64,000 nt of DNA from the NCBI GenBank assembly GCA_018262575.1, contig JAGSYU010000007.1, forward strand, positions 1 through 64,000, written 5' to 3'. The translations under genes were made by a program, and so were the position numbers. Of the stretch, positions 42,800 through 52,941 are shown piece after piece; the stretch's first letter is position 1; the number at the start of each line of letters is the position of its first letter. This DNA comes from Pseudomonadota bacterium. GTDB lineage: Bacteria; Pseudomonadota; Alphaproteobacteria; Rhizobiales; Pleomorphomonadaceae. The notes under the pieces were generated by a model. That model saw nothing but the letters and a program-made list of their open reading frames with translations. It was not told the DNA's origin and did no database searches.

Positions 42800-43392
42800 G
42801 CGGGGTCTTTCGGAACGTCCGGCCGCTCGATGGCGTGGCGCGACAGAAGCGGCAGCTGAGCGATTGAGAACAGCAGCGTCAGCGGCATGATGCCCCAGAC
42901 CTTGAAGGCGACCCAGAATTCGGTGGTCTGGGTGCGCCAGACCAGTTCGTTGAGGACGGCGAGCAGAAAGAAGAACAGGCCCCAGCGGATGGTCAGCTTG
43001 CGCCAGCCCGCGTCATCGAGGTGGAACGCGCCATCGAAGACGTATCCGAGCAGCGTCTTGCCGAACGCGAGGCCGCCAAGCAGCGCGCCGCCGAACAGAA
43101 CGTTGACGATGGTTGGCTTCATCTTGATGAAGGTATCGTCATGGAGCACCAGTGTCAGCGTACCGAAGACGGCGACGACGATGCCGGTGACGAGCGGCAT
43201 GACGGCGAGGCGCCGGTTGATCATCCAGGAGGCAACGAGCGCCACGGCCATCGCCGCCATGAAGGCGCCGGTGGCGACAAAGATGCCGAAGCGGCCGTTG
43301 GCAAAGAAAAAGACGAGAAGCGGGCCGAGCTCCAGCGTGAGTTTGAGCCAGGGGTTCTCGGCCTTGCGGCCTGCGGCGGGCACGTCGGACAT
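42796..43392 (-). CDS. septation protein A / YciB family
   Basis: [74 protein letters not shown]. Confidence 0.93.
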   Translation of the reverse strand: MSDVPAAGRKAENPWLKLTLELGPLLVFFFANGRFGIFVATGAFMAAMAVALVASWMINRRLAVMPLVTGIVVAVFGTLTLVLHDDTFIKMKPTIVNVLFGGALLGGLAFGKTLLGYVFDGAFHLDDAGWRKLTIRWGLFFFLLAVLNELVWRTQTTEFWVAFKVWGIMPLTLLFSIAQLPLLSRHAIERPDVPKDPA

Positions 43393-43420
43393 CGGTCACT
43401 CCTGGCGGCGGCGCACACTG

Positions 43421-44092
43421 TCACCGGTATTTGGAATAGTTGATCTGGAACCACTCAGGGTTGGTCTGGGTGCCGACCTTGGTCTCGTAGATGGCAACCG
43501 TGGTGTCGTAGCCCTGATCGTCAGTCACCGTCCACTGCTTCAGTTCCGTGGTGCGGGCATCAAAATACAGCGTCAGATGGCTGGTGACAAAGGTGCCGGG
43601 GTCTTTCAAGCGAATGACGATGAAATCGGAGTCGGCGCTGACCGACTGCACCACCGCTTCCTCGAGAAGGTTGATGTTCTTGTCGAGCAGAAAGCGCAAC
43701 GGCGTTTCCGACAGAAGATACAGCGTCTGCGACTGCATCGCCTTGTCGTCAACTGCCACCGTCCGGCCATCGACGGTGATATCGAGCTGAGCCGGCGGAT
43801 AGTAGCGGAAGCGCATCTTGCCGGGACGGTCGATGACGAAATAGCCGGTCGTCTCGCCGCCGTCGGGCGCTGTCTGCAGGAACTTGCCCTCGAAGGTGGT
43901 GATCGCGTTGAAATAGCGGTTGACCGCCTGCACCGTGGCGAGCTGCTCGGGTGAGAGATTGGCAAGGTTGGGCTTGGCGGCCACCTCCGTTGCCGTAAAG
44001 GGCACCGTCGTGGCGGCGAGCGCCAGCGTCAGGCCGGCGGCGGCTAGGCCGTTCAGGAACGCGCGGCGCCCTGTCCTCAGCGTTTGAAACAT
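43421..44092 (-). CDS. outer membrane lipoprotein carrier protein LolA family
   Basis: Signal-like N-terminus; VNRYFNAITTFEGKFLQTAPDGGETTGYFVIDRPGKMRFRYYPP; start may be 44146. Confidence 0.85.
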   Translation of the reverse strand: MFQTLRTGRRAFLNGLAAAGLTLALAATTVPFTATEVAAKPNLANLSPEQLATVQAVNRYFNAITTFEGKFLQTAPDGGETTGYFVIDRPGKMRFRYYPPAQLDITVDGRTVAVDDKAMQSQTLYLLSETPLRFLLDKNINLLEEAVVQSVSADSDFIVIRLKDPGTFVTSHLTLYFDARTTELKQWTVTDDQGYDTTVAIYETKVGTQTNPEWFQINYSKYR

Positions 44093-44251
44093 CGCGGACA
44101 CCCTCTCCGTTGTCGCCAGTGTCGCCCGCGTGGGGCGTTTCGGCAAACGATGGTCCTCACTTAAAGGTCAGAAGATGGCGAAACAAGGTGGCGCTTCCTC
44201 CGTCGCCTTGACAAGACGGCCGGTGATGCCAAAGACAGGCATCAGAGGCGG

Positions 44252-44998
44252 ATGACGCGGATTGTCTCCGACCTTGTCTGGCCGCTGGCCCGGACGGCTT
44301 TGACGGAGGATGGAGAGGCAAGCATGACCATTTCCGAAGCGCTTGGACGGGTGCGGGCGGTGATCGAGGGTGCCGAGGAGGAGGCCGGCCGGCCGGCCGG
44401 CGCGGTGACGTTGATCGCCGTTTCCAAAACCTTCCCGGAGGCCGATGTTCGCGCCGCCATCGCAGCCGGGCAGTTTGTCTTCGGTGAAAACCGGGTCCAG
44501 GAGGCAGCCACTAAGTTCCTGGCGGTGAAGGCGGACTTTCCGGCCATCGAGCTGCATCTGATCGGGCCGTTGCAGTCCAATAAGGTGCGCGAGGCGGTTA
44601 GCCTCTTCGACGTTATTCACAGCGTCGACCGCGAGAAGATCGCCGCTGCGCTGGCGGGTGAAATGCGGGTTCAGGGCCGCTTCCCAAAACTGCTCGTCCA
44701 GGTCAACACCGGCGAGGAGCCGCAGAAAGCCGGCGTTGCCCCCCGTGAGACGGTGGACTTCGTGAAGCGCTGCCGCGACGTCCACGGGCTTTCCATTGCG
44801 GGGCTGATGTGCATTCCGCCGGTCGGCGATCCGCCGGCGCCGCATTTCGCCCTGCTCGACGAACTGGCACGGCGGGCCGGCGTTGCCGTCCGCTCGATGG
44901 GCATGTCGTCGGATTACGAGACGGCGATTGGCCAAGGCGCGACGCACGTGCGCGTCGGCAGCGCCATCTTCGGCCACAGGGATTATGGCGCCGCCTGA
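44252..44998 (+). CDS. YggS family pyridoxal phosphate enzyme (start may be 44324)
   Basis: LIAVSKTFPEADVRAAIAAGQFVFGENRVQEA; SMGMSSDYETAIGQGATHVRVGSAIFG. Confidence 0.93.
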   Translation: MTRIVSDLVWPLARTALTEDGEASMTISEALGRVRAVIEGAEEEAGRPAGAVTLIAVSKTFPEADVRAAIAAGQFVFGENRVQEAATKFLAVKADFPAIELHLIGPLQSNKVREAVSLFDVIHSVDREKIAAALAGEMRVQGRFPKLLVQVNTGEEPQKAGVAPRETVDFVKRCRDVHGLSIAGLMCIPPVGDPPAPHFALLDELARRAGVAVRSMGMSSDYETAIGQGATHVRVGSAIFGHRDYGAA

Positions 44999-45567
44999 GC
45001 GGCGAGCGCCGTGTCGATGGCCGGCATCAGCTCGGCGGCGATGCGCGTTGGCGTCAGCGGCCCGACCAGCTTGGCGGTGATGCGGCCGTCAGCCACCACG
45101 AAGGTTTCCGGCACCCCGTAGACGCCCCAGTCGATGCCAACGCGACCGTTCCGGTCGGCGCCGATGGCTGTATAGGGATTGCCGAGACCATTGAGGAAGC
45201 GCAGCGCCTGGTCGTCGGCATCCTTGTAGTTGAGGCCATAGAGGCGGATACGCCGGTCGTTGGCCAGCTCGGTCAACAGAGGATGCTCGGCGCGGCAGGG
45301 CGCGCACCAGCTGGCGAAGACGTTGACGACGGAAACGCCCTTTTCAAGGTCGGCGGACGACAGGCCCGGAACAGGCTCGCCGTTTCGGGTTAGGCCGGCG
45401 ATGGCGTCGAGATGGAAGTCGGGCACCGGCTTGCCAATCAGGGCCGACGGCACCTCCGAAGGGTCCCCGGCACCGAGCTGGGCATAGAACAGGCCGGCGA
45501 GGGCAAGGAACAGGGCGAGCGGAACGAGCGCCAGCAGGCTCGTGCGCCGACGCGTCGGCGTGCTCAC
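44983..45567 (-). CDS. ccmG: DsbE/CcmG family thiol:disulfide interchange protein
   Basis: GTG start at 45567; VVNVFASWCAPCRAEHPLLTEL CxxC; next to ccmD/ccmC. Confidence 0.88.
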   Translation of the reverse strand: MSTPTRRRTSLLALVPLALFLALAGLFYAQLGAGDPSEVPSALIGKPVPDFHLDAIAGLTRNGEPVPGLSSADLEKGVSVVNVFASWCAPCRAEHPLLTELANDRRIRLYGLNYKDADDQALRFLNGLGNPYTAIGADRNGRVGIDWGVYGVPETFVVADGRITAKLVGPLTPTRIAAELMPAIDTALAAQAAP

Positions 45568-45776
45568 GTTGGCGTTTCCTGGGGTGTCTCGGGTGCCAGG
45601 CGGGCGGCCGAGCGGGCCGAACGGCGCGTCAGCCCGCGCGCCTCGAGGGCGGCTAGCGTGTTCTGCAGCCGGCGATGATCGAGGACGACCCAGAGCGTCA
45701 GTCCCAGAGCGGCGACCGCCGCCGCCCCGTAGCTCAGGAGGATGAAGCCGGCATAGGGACCGAGAGCGGCGATCAT
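45564..45776 (-). CDS. ccmD: heme exporter protein CcmD
   Basis: MIAALGPYAGFILLSYGAAAVAALGLTLWVVLDHRRLQNTLAALEARG; between ccmC and ccmG. Confidence 0.85.
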   Translation of the reverse strand: MIAALGPYAGFILLSYGAAAVAALGLTLWVVLDHRRLQNTLAALEARGLTRRSARSAARLAPETPQETPT

Positions 45777-46501
45777 CGGGCGGCTCCAGCAGCGGTAAGG
45801 CCAAGGGCGCGGATGCGGCGGCGCAGGATCTCGTTGCGCATGGCGGCCAGATGCAACGTCGCGAGGAGGGCGGTGAAGGCGAACGCCATGACGGCAAGCG
45901 GCAGCAGCATGGCAGTGTCGATTGTCGGGCCGTCGATTCGGAATACCGAGGCGGGCTGATGCAGCGTGTTCCACCAGTCGACGGAGAACTTGATGATGGG
46001 CAGGTTGACCGTGCCGACCAGAATCAGGATGGCGGCGGCGCGGGCACCACGCGTCGGGTCTTCAATGGTGCGCCAGAGGGCGATCAGGCCGAGATACATG
46101 ATGAACAGCACCAGCACCGAGGTGAGGCGGGCATCCCATTCCCAGTAGGTGCCCCACATCGGCCGGCCCCACAGGGAGCCTGTGACGAGGGCCAGCGCCG
46201 TGAAGGTGGCGCCGATCGGCGCGGCAGCGCGGGCGGCGACGTCAGCGAGCGGGTGTCGCCAGACCAGCGTTCCGAGCGCGGAGACGGCCATGATGCCGTA
46301 GGTCAGCATGGAGAGCCAGGCGGCCGGCACGTGGATGTACATGATCCGGACCGTCTCGCCCTGGAGATAGTCGGCCGGCGAGCGGATAACCAGTGCGAGG
46401 CCGATAGCGAACAAGGCGAGGGTGAGACCGGCAAGCCAGGGAATCAGGCGGCCGGCAAGCGCCAGAAAACGGGTGGGATTGGCCAGATCGACGAGGGACA
46501 T
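45773..46501 (-). CDS. ccmC: heme exporter protein CcmC
   Basis: TVRIMYIHVPAAWLSMLTYG; GRPMWGTYWEWDARLTSVLVLFIMYLGL. Confidence 0.94.
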   Translation of the reverse strand: MSLVDLANPTRFLALAGRLIPWLAGLTLALFAIGLALVIRSPADYLQGETVRIMYIHVPAAWLSMLTYGIMAVSALGTLVWRHPLADVAARAAAPIGATFTALALVTGSLWGRPMWGTYWEWDARLTSVLVLFIMYLGLIALWRTIEDPTRGARAAAILILVGTVNLPIIKFSVDWWNTLHQPASVFRIDGPTIDTAMLLPLAVMAFAFTALLATLHLAAMRNEILRRRIRALGLTAAGAAR

Positions 46502-46623
46502 GCTTGCCTCGGAGCGGGGGGCGCCAGTCGCGGCTTTGACGTATTCCAGATTGCACAGATAACGGCTCGAGCGGCCGGCGGCAATCCGGTGCGGTCCGAA
46601 GGCGCCGCTGGCCTGAGCGTTGG

Positions 46624-47676
46624 TCAGTCGCCGAGCCCGGCGATGGCTCGGGCAAAGTCGCGGGCCGCGAAGGGCTCGAGGTCATCGATACCCTCGCCAA
46701 CGCCGATGAAGTGCACGGGCAGGCCGAACTTCTCGGCGATAGCGACCAGGATGCCGCCCCGTGCGGTACCGTCGAGCTTGGTCATGACAAGGCCCGTGAC
46801 GCCGGCCGTCCGGCCAAAGGCCTCCACCTGGGAGATGGCGTTCTGACCGGTGGTGGCGTCGAGCACAAGGAGCACGTCGTGTGGCGCCGTGGGGTCGATC
46901 TTGCGCAGGACACGAACGACCTTCTCAAGTTCGGCCATCAGTTCGGCCTTGTTCTGCAGACGGCCGGCGGTATCGATCATCAGGACGTCGATGCCCTCGG
47001 CCTTCGCCTGGGTCAGCGCCTCGAAGGCGAGGCCAGCCGAATCGGCGCCGACTTCGCGGGCGACGATCGGTACGTGCGCCCGTTCGGCCCAGACCTTCAA
47101 CTGGTCGATGGCGGCGGCCCGGAAGGTGTCGCCGGCGGCCAGCATGACCTTTCGTCCCTCGGCGGTGAACTTCGACGCCAGCTTGCCGATGGTTGTGGTC
47201 TTGCCGGAGCCGTTGACTCCCACCACCAGGATCACCTGCGGCGCCGTATCCACCTTCAGCGCGAAGGGTACGGCGACCGGTGCGAGGACCTTCTCCACCT
47301 CTGCGGCAAGAATGGTCCTTACGTCGTCGTCGGTGACGTCCTTGCCATAGCGCTCGGCCGACAGGCGATCGGCAATGGCCGAGGCGACGGCGATGCCGAG
47401 GTCGGCCTGGATCAACACGTCCTCGAGTTCCTCAAGCGTGCCGGCGTCAAGCTTGCGCTTGGTGAAGATGGAGACAATGCCGCCGCCGATCGCCTGCGAT
47501 GAGCGCGACATGCCGCTCGTCAGGCGATGGTACCATGACGGACGGGCGACGGCCGGCTCAGGGGCGACGACCGGTGCCTCGGTTGGTGGTTGCCTTTCTT
47601 CCTCTGGCGCGACGGGCGCTTCGCGTCCGCCGCCGAACCAACGGCCGATGAGGCTGGGCTTCTTGTCGTCCGACAT
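46624..47676 (-). CDS. ftsY: signal recognition particle receptor FtsY
   Basis: VILVVGVNGSGKTTTIGKLASKFTAEGRKVMLAAGDTFRAAAIDQL; start trimmed. Confidence 0.96.
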   Translation of the reverse strand: MSDDKKPSLIGRWFGGGREAPVAPEEERQPPTEAPVVAPEPAVARPSWYHRLTSGMSRSSQAIGGGIVSIFTKRKLDAGTLEELEDVLIQADLGIAVASAIADRLSAERYGKDVTDDDVRTILAAEVEKVLAPVAVPFALKVDTAPQVILVVGVNGSGKTTTIGKLASKFTAEGRKVMLAAGDTFRAAAIDQLKVWAERAHVPIVAREVGADSAGLAFEALTQAKAEGIDVLMIDTAGRLQNKAELMAELEKVVRVLRKIDPTAPHDVLLVLDATTGQNAISQVEAFGRTAGVTGLVMTKLDGTARGGILVAIAEKFGLPVHFIGVGEGIDDLEPFAARDFARAIAGLGD

Positions 47677-47794
47677 GTTGTTCGTCCTTTGCCTCGGGTG
47701 GCCTTGCGGCGTTCGCCAATCTGATCGGAATACCGGGTCGGCGACTGCTCCGAGCATGACCTGAGCATCCACTCTTCGATCAGGCTAGGCCAGC

Positions 47795-49057
47795 CTATTT
47801 GGCGAATGCTCTCGAGATGAGTGCGCGGTCGGTCCGGCCAGTGACCACGGCTGATATGATCTCGCCGGGCGCGCCACGGTCGATTTCGGTAAGTGTGAAC
47901 TGTTCGGTGCGGCCGAGTCCGTTTTTCTCGACGAGCACGGCGTGACGGCGGCCGACCTCGGCTTCGAGATGGGTACGAAAAGCGGTGTCGCCCTTTTCAC
48001 GCAATCTAGACGAGCGTTTTTTTATTTCAGCACGCTCTACCTGTGGCATGCGGGCGGCGGGCGTGCCGGGGCGGGGCGAATAGGGGAAGACGTGCAGGTG
48101 GGTAAGGCCGCAATCGTCGACGATGGCGAGCGAGTTCTGGAACATCGTCTCGGTTTCGGTCGGAAATCCGGCGATGATGTCGGCACCAAACACCATGTCG
48201 GGCCGGAGGCGTCGGGCTTCGTCGCAGAAGCGGATGGCGTCGGCCCTGAGATGGCGACGCTTCATGCGCTTCAGGATCAGGTCGTCACCATGTTGGAGCG
48301 ACAGATGCATGTGCGGCATCAGGCGCTCCTCCTCGGCGATGGCCGCCATCAGGTCGGGGTCGGCTTCGATCGAGTCGATCGAGGAGATGCGAAGACGGGA
48401 CAGCTCCGGCACTTCCTTCAGGACGACGCGGGTCAGGCGGCCGAGGCGGGGGCTGCCCGGAAGATCGTCGCCGTAAGAGGTGAGATCGACGCCGGTCAGC
48501 ACCACCTCGGCATAGCCATTCTCGACGAGACGGCGCACCTGGGCGACCACGTCGCCCATCGGTACCGAACGGGAGTTGCCCCGGCCAAAGGGGATGATGC
48601 AGAAGGTGCAGCGATGGTCGCAGCCGTTCTGCACCTGCACGAAGGCGCGGGTGCGACCCTCGAAGCCATCGACGAGGTGCAGCGCCGTCTCGCGCACGCT
48701 CATGATGTCGTTGACGCGCGTCTTCTCCTCGGCCGACACGCCGAAGTCCGGGATCGCCTGGTAGGCCGCCTCGGTGAGCTTGTCGGCGTTGCCGACCACG
48801 AGGTCGACCTCGGCCATGCCGGCGAACAGCTCGGGCGATGTTTGGGCGGCGCAGCCGGTGACGACGATGCGGGCCTCGGGGTTGGCGCGCCGGGCGCGGC
48901 GGATCGCTTGTTTTGCCTGCCGCACCGCCTCGCCGGTAACGGCGCAGGTGTTGACCAGCACGGCGTCCGAAAGACCCGCGTCGACCGCCTTCTGTCGCAT
49001 CACTTCCGACTCCGCCGTGTTGAGGCGGCAGCCGAAGGTGATCACCTCGATCGCCAT
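47795..49057 (-). CDS. mtaB: tRNA (N6-L-threonylcarbamoyladenosine(37)-C2)-methylthiotransferase MtaB
   Basis: MAIEVITFGCRLNTAESEVM; QVQNGCDHRCTFCIIPFGRGNSRS; start trimmed. Confidence 0.94.
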   Translation of the reverse strand: MAIEVITFGCRLNTAESEVMRQKAVDAGLSDAVLVNTCAVTGEAVRQAKQAIRRARRANPEARIVVTGCAAQTSPELFAGMAEVDLVVGNADKLTEAAYQAIPDFGVSAEEKTRVNDIMSVRETALHLVDGFEGRTRAFVQVQNGCDHRCTFCIIPFGRGNSRSVPMGDVVAQVRRLVENGYAEVVLTGVDLTSYGDDLPGSPRLGRLTRVVLKEVPELSRLRISSIDSIEADPDLMAAIAEEERLMPHMHLSLQHGDDLILKRMKRRHLRADAIRFCDEARRLRPDMVFGADIIAGFPTETETMFQNSLAIVDDCGLTHLHVFPYSPRPGTPAARMPQVERAEIKKRSSRLREKGDTAFRTHLEAEVGRRHAVLVEKNGLGRTEQFTLTEIDRGAPGEIISAVVTGRTDRALISRAFAK

Positions 49058-49145
49058 GCTTTGGTTCCGATGCTCGCGTTTCAGACCGGCTATATGGCGG
49101 AAAGGCGCGGAAATTGCCAGAGCCGAAACCGCATGGCGGGGTGCC

Positions 49146-49988
49146 TCAGCCCGGACATCGGGCACGAAGGACGTGCGGGCCGAAATCGCCGCCGCTGGTC
49201 GGTGCCTCGCCGAGATAGAGTTGCCGGAGCTGGCGAAGATCGAGGTCCTCGATATCGGCAAGGCCGAGGTCAGCAAGCTCGCTGGCGAGCGCCTCCGGCG
49301 TGACGAGGCCGAGCCAGGGTTCGCCAATCTTCTCTGCCTCGATCATCTGCGCCTCGGTAACGGCGCGGCCCTCCGGCGATTGGCGGTCCGGCGGCGTGGA
49401 ATAGTCGAGGACGATTTCCGGGGTCGCCAGGCCGGCCACGAAGCCGAGAAGCGCCTGTCGCACCGCCGCTGGCAGGTAGACGGCGACGCCGAGCATCTGG
49501 AAGAAGGTCGGCTCGTCAGCCTGCCAACCCGCCGCGGCAAGTCCGCCGGCGAGGTCGCTGTCGCCGAAGATGGCCGGCACCAGCGAAAGGCCAACAGGCA
49601 ATCTCGGCCCGAAGCGCAGCAGGCGGCGGCGCTTGTCGGCCTGGGTAGTAGGATGGTCGACCTCGAAGATACGGAGGCCCGCTGCGCGATGGGGATTGCG
49701 GAGGCCGAGGGTATCGAGGCCGGCGCCCAGCACCACCACTTGGCGACATCCGCGAACCACCGCCTCGGCCAGTGCGTCGTCGGCATACCGGCTGCGGGCG
49801 GCCATGAGGAAGCGCATCGTCCTATAACCGGGCACAATCGGCAGGCCCATCATCAGTGGCGCGCCTTCGGGGCCGAGCATGTCCTCCGCGAAGGGGTCGT
49901 GAAACACCCGGCCGTCGTCATAGGCCTGGTGCGCCACTCGCAAGGCGGCGGTGACCAGGGCTGTCGCGCTTGCCGTGCCGCTTTGCAT
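49146..49988 (-). CDS. class I SAM-dependent methyltransferase (LCMT/TIGR00027-like)
   Basis: VVVLGAGLDTLGLRNPHRAAGLRIFEVDHPTTQADKRRRL; SLVPAIFGDSD. Confidence 0.82.
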   Translation of the reverse strand: MQSGTASATALVTAALRVAHQAYDDGRVFHDPFAEDMLGPEGAPLMMGLPIVPGYRTMRFLMAARSRYADDALAEAVVRGCRQVVVLGAGLDTLGLRNPHRAAGLRIFEVDHPTTQADKRRRLLRFGPRLPVGLSLVPAIFGDSDLAGGLAAAGWQADEPTFFQMLGVAVYLPAAVRQALLGFVAGLATPEIVLDYSTPPDRQSPEGRAVTEAQMIEAEKIGEPWLGLVTPEALASELADLGLADIEDLDLRQLRQLYLGEAPTSGGDFGPHVLRARCPG

Positions 49989-50000
49989 GGACGTTCCCTC

Positions 50001-50717
50001 TCAGGCGGCGGCTGGCGCGAAGATGTCCTCAGGCAACAAACCGTCGTGTTCGAACTCGGTGGCGCCGGTCATCAGGATGTGGTTGTCCGCCGTCCAGTCG
50101 ATGACGAGATCGCCGCCGGGCAGCGTCACGCGCACCGTGCGTCCGGTACGCCGCGTGCGGGCCGCCGAGACAGCCGCAGCGCAGGCGGCCGAGCCGCAGG
50201 CGCGCGTCAGGCCGGCGCCGCGCTCCCAGACCTTCAGCGTCAGCGCGTCCGGAGCCGTCACGTGGGCGAGCGAGATATTGGCGCGCTCGGGGAAGATCGG
50301 ATGGTTTTCAAGCATCGGGCCGATGGCGGCCAGATCATAGGCCTCGGTGTCGCCCACCCAGAAAATGGCGTGCGGATTGCCGATGTTGGCGACCGACGGT
50401 GAATGCAGGATCGGCGCGTCGATCGGCCCGATCTGCAGTTCGATGGCGCGGGTGTCGGCGAAGGGCTCGGCAAGCGGGATGTCGTTCCAGGCAAAGTTGC
50501 CGCAGGCAAAGCTTTCGGAGCCATCGATGTTGAAGATGCGCATGAAAGCGAGCGTGTCCGGCCGGCGTGGGGCGTAAAGCACCATCATCTGGTCGAAAGG
50601 CTCAAGAGCGCCAATGGCGCGGGCGGCTTCGGCTGTCACCGTCTCCGGACGGCCGCGCAGGTCGAGCACGACGATCTCGTTGCCGATGCCGTTCATCTTG
50701 ACGTAGGGAATGCTCAT
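50001..50717 (-). CDS. dapF: diaminopimelate epimerase with apparent internal in-frame deletion (possible pseudogene)
   Basis: Start [18 protein letters not shown] and end [19 protein letters not shown] are Dap[14 protein letters not shown] is joined directly to [12 protein letters not shown] without the usual xTRCVA...ETxAGLL...VDMGxPR stretch; 238 aa. Confidence 0.85.
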   Translation of the reverse strand: MSIPYVKMNGIGNEIVVLDLRGRPETVTAEAARAIGALEPFDQMMVLYAPRRPDTLAFMRIFNIDGSESFACGNFAWNDIPLAEPFADTRAIELQIGPIDAPILHSPSVANIGNPHAIFWVGDTEAYDLAAIGPMLENHPIFPERANISLAHVTAPDALTLKVWERGAGLTRACGSAACAAAVSAARTRRTGRTVRVTLPGGDLVIDWTADNHILMTGATEFEHDGLLPEDIFAPAAA

Positions 50718-51038
50718 CGCCGCTCTCTCAGTTCTCTGCCATTCTTAGCCGATTGGCGGCGACAGCGGAAGCGCCGGGTATTGTCCGGAGCTGCGGATGC
50801 GATGGATGTCGCTGCCATGGCTTATAGCCCAGAAGTCGGTTTTTCTTGACTTGGCGCCGCCTTGGCGCTAATGCCCCAACATTCTCGTCCTGTTGCGACA
50901 GCCGAGCCGCCGACCGGGGCACGATCCCGGAGGTCAACATCCGCCAGCGCGTCGCGCTCACGGATGTGCGCGGTGTTTGGTTTCGCGCCGGCCGGGGCCA
51001 TATGAGCGGTCCGACAGACCGTTCGACGAGGACCGCCG

Positions 51039-52589
51039 ATGTTTGAGAGCCTTTCCGATCGTCTTGCCGGCATTTTCGACAAGCTCACCCGCCGCGGTGC
51101 GCTGTCGGAAGCCGACGTCGCGGAAGCCATGCGCGAGGTGCGGCGGGCACTGCTCGAGGCCGATGTGGCGCTCGACGTCGTCAAGTCCTTTACCGACAAG
51201 GTCAAGAACCGCGCTGTCGGCATCGAGGTGGTAAAGTCGGTCACTCCCGGCCAGATGGTGGTCAAGATCGTCCACGACCAGCTCGTGGAGACGCTCGGTT
51301 CGGACGCCCAGCCGATTGATCTTGAGGCGCCGGCCCCGGTGGCCATCCTGATGGTCGGCCTGCAGGGCTCGGGCAAGACGACGACGACAGCCAAGATCGC
51401 CCGGCGTCTCACCGAGCGCCAGCGCAAGAAGGTGCTGATGGCCTCGCTGGATACCCGGCGTCCGGCGGCCATGGAGCAATTGAAGGTTCTCGGCGAGCAG
51501 AACGGCATCGACACGCTGCCGATCGTCGTCGGACAGTCGGCGCAGGAGATCGCTGGGCGGGCGATGATGGCCGCCCGGCTTGGCGGCTACGACGTGGTGC
51601 TGCTCGACACCGCCGGCCGCGTCACGGTCGATGACGCGCTGATGAATGAAGCGGCCGACATCAAGCGCATCGCCCAGCCGCATGAGGTGCTTCTGGTCGC
51701 CGACGCGCTGACCGGCCAGGACGCCGTCAACACGGCGCGCGCCTTTGATGGCCAGATCGGCATCACCGGCATCGTGCTGACGCGCGTCGACGGCGACGGC
51801 CGTGGCGGCGCGGCGCTTTCCATGCGCGCTGTCACCGGCAAGCCGATCAAGCTGATGGGTGTCGGCGAAAAGGCCGACGCGCTTGAGGATTTCCATCCGC
51901 AGCGGGTGGCCGACCGCATCCTCGGCATGGGCGACATCGTGGCGCTGGTCGAAAAGGCCGCTGCCAATATCGACGCCGAAAAAGCGGCCCGCATGGCCGC
52001 CAAGATGGGCAAGGGCGAGTTCGACATGAACGATCTCGCCGACCAGCTCGGCCAGATGCAGAAGCTTGGCGGCATGAGCGGCATTCTCGGCCTGATGCCC
52101 GGCATGGGCAAGATGAAGAACCAGCTCGCCGCTGCCGGCTTCGACGACCGCCTTCTGAAGCGGCAGCTCGCCGTCATCCAGTCGATGAACAAGAAGGAGC
52201 GGGTCAAGCCGGCCGTCATTGACGCCAAGCGCCGCAAGCGTATCGCCGCCGGCTCCGGCACCGATGTTTCCGATGTCAACAAGGTGCTGAAGATGCACCG
52301 GCAGATGGCCGACATGATGAAGGCCATGGGCAAGCAGAAGGGCGGCCTGTTCGGCGGCCTCGGCAAGCTTGGCGGCATGATGGGCGGCGGCCTGCCTGAT
52401 CCGTCGAAGATGGATCCGGCCCAGCTCGAGAAAATGGCCCGTGACATGGGAATGGGCGGGGGACTTGGCGGGCAGGGTGGTCTGCCAGGCGCGCTGCCGC
52501 CCGGTCTCTCCGGCCTGCCTGGTCTTCCCGGCGGCCGTCTGCCAGGGTTGCCCGGTCTTCCCGGTCTGCCGAGGGGGCCGAAGAAATGA
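51039..52589 (+). CDS. ffh: signal recognition particle protein Ffh
   Basis: LMVGLQGSGKTTTTAKIARRLTERQRKKVLMASLDTRRPAAMEQL; M-domain; GLPGLPG-rich tail. Confidence 0.97.
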   Translation: MFESLSDRLAGIFDKLTRRGALSEADVAEAMREVRRALLEADVALDVVKSFTDKVKNRAVGIEVVKSVTPGQMVVKIVHDQLVETLGSDAQPIDLEAPAPVAILMVGLQGSGKTTTTAKIARRLTERQRKKVLMASLDTRRPAAMEQLKVLGEQNGIDTLPIVVGQSAQEIAGRAMMAARLGGYDVVLLDTAGRVTVDDALMNEAADIKRIAQPHEVLLVADALTGQDAVNTARAFDGQIGITGIVLTRVDGDGRGGAALSMRAVTGKPIKLMGVGEKADALEDFHPQRVADRILGMGDIVALVEKAAANIDAEKAARMAAKMGKGEFDMNDLADQLGQMQKLGGMSGILGLMPGMGKMKNQLAAAGFDDRLLKRQLAVIQSMNKKERVKPAVIDAKRRKRIAAGSGTDVSDVNKVLKMHRQMADMMKAMGKQKGGLFGGLGKLGGMMGGGLPDPSKMDPAQLEKMARDMGMGGGLGGQGGLPGALPPGLSGLPGLPGGRLPGLPGLPGLPRGPKK

Positions 52590-52879
52590 CGACGCTCGAT
52601 CCGGTGATGGCCGAACTTCTGGAGCTGCGCGGCTCCATCGACAACATCGACGCGGCGCTGGTGCATCTCCTCGCCGAGCGTTTCAAGTGCACGCAGAAGG
52701 TTGGTCGGCTCAAGGCGGAGCATAGCCTGCCGCCGGCCGATCCGTCGCGCGAGAAGGTGCAGATCGAACGGCTCAGGGCGCTGGCTGCTGACGCCCGGCT
52801 CGATCCCGACTTCGCCGAGAAATTCCTGAACTTCATCATCACGGAAGTGATCAGGCACCACGAGGCCCTCCGCCGCTAG
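52586..52879 (+). CDS. chorismate mutase
   Basis: [55 protein letters not shown]. Confidence 0.92.
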   Translation: MTTLDPVMAELLELRGSIDNIDAALVHLLAERFKCTQKVGRLKAEHSLPPADPSREKVQIERLRALAADARLDPDFAEKFLNFIITEVIRHHEALRR

Positions 52880-52941
52880 GCGATGCCTCACCCGTCAACC
52901 CGAGACAAGTCAACCTCAAGATACCAAGCTGGAGTAACCCG

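Noticed and set aside
47942-50402. 453- and 542-aa plus-strand ORFs over mtaB/methyltransferase/dapF
   Set aside because: Antisense of identifiable genes; no domain-like motifs
50958-52298. 446-aa minus-strand ORF over ffh
   Set aside because: Shadow of ffh
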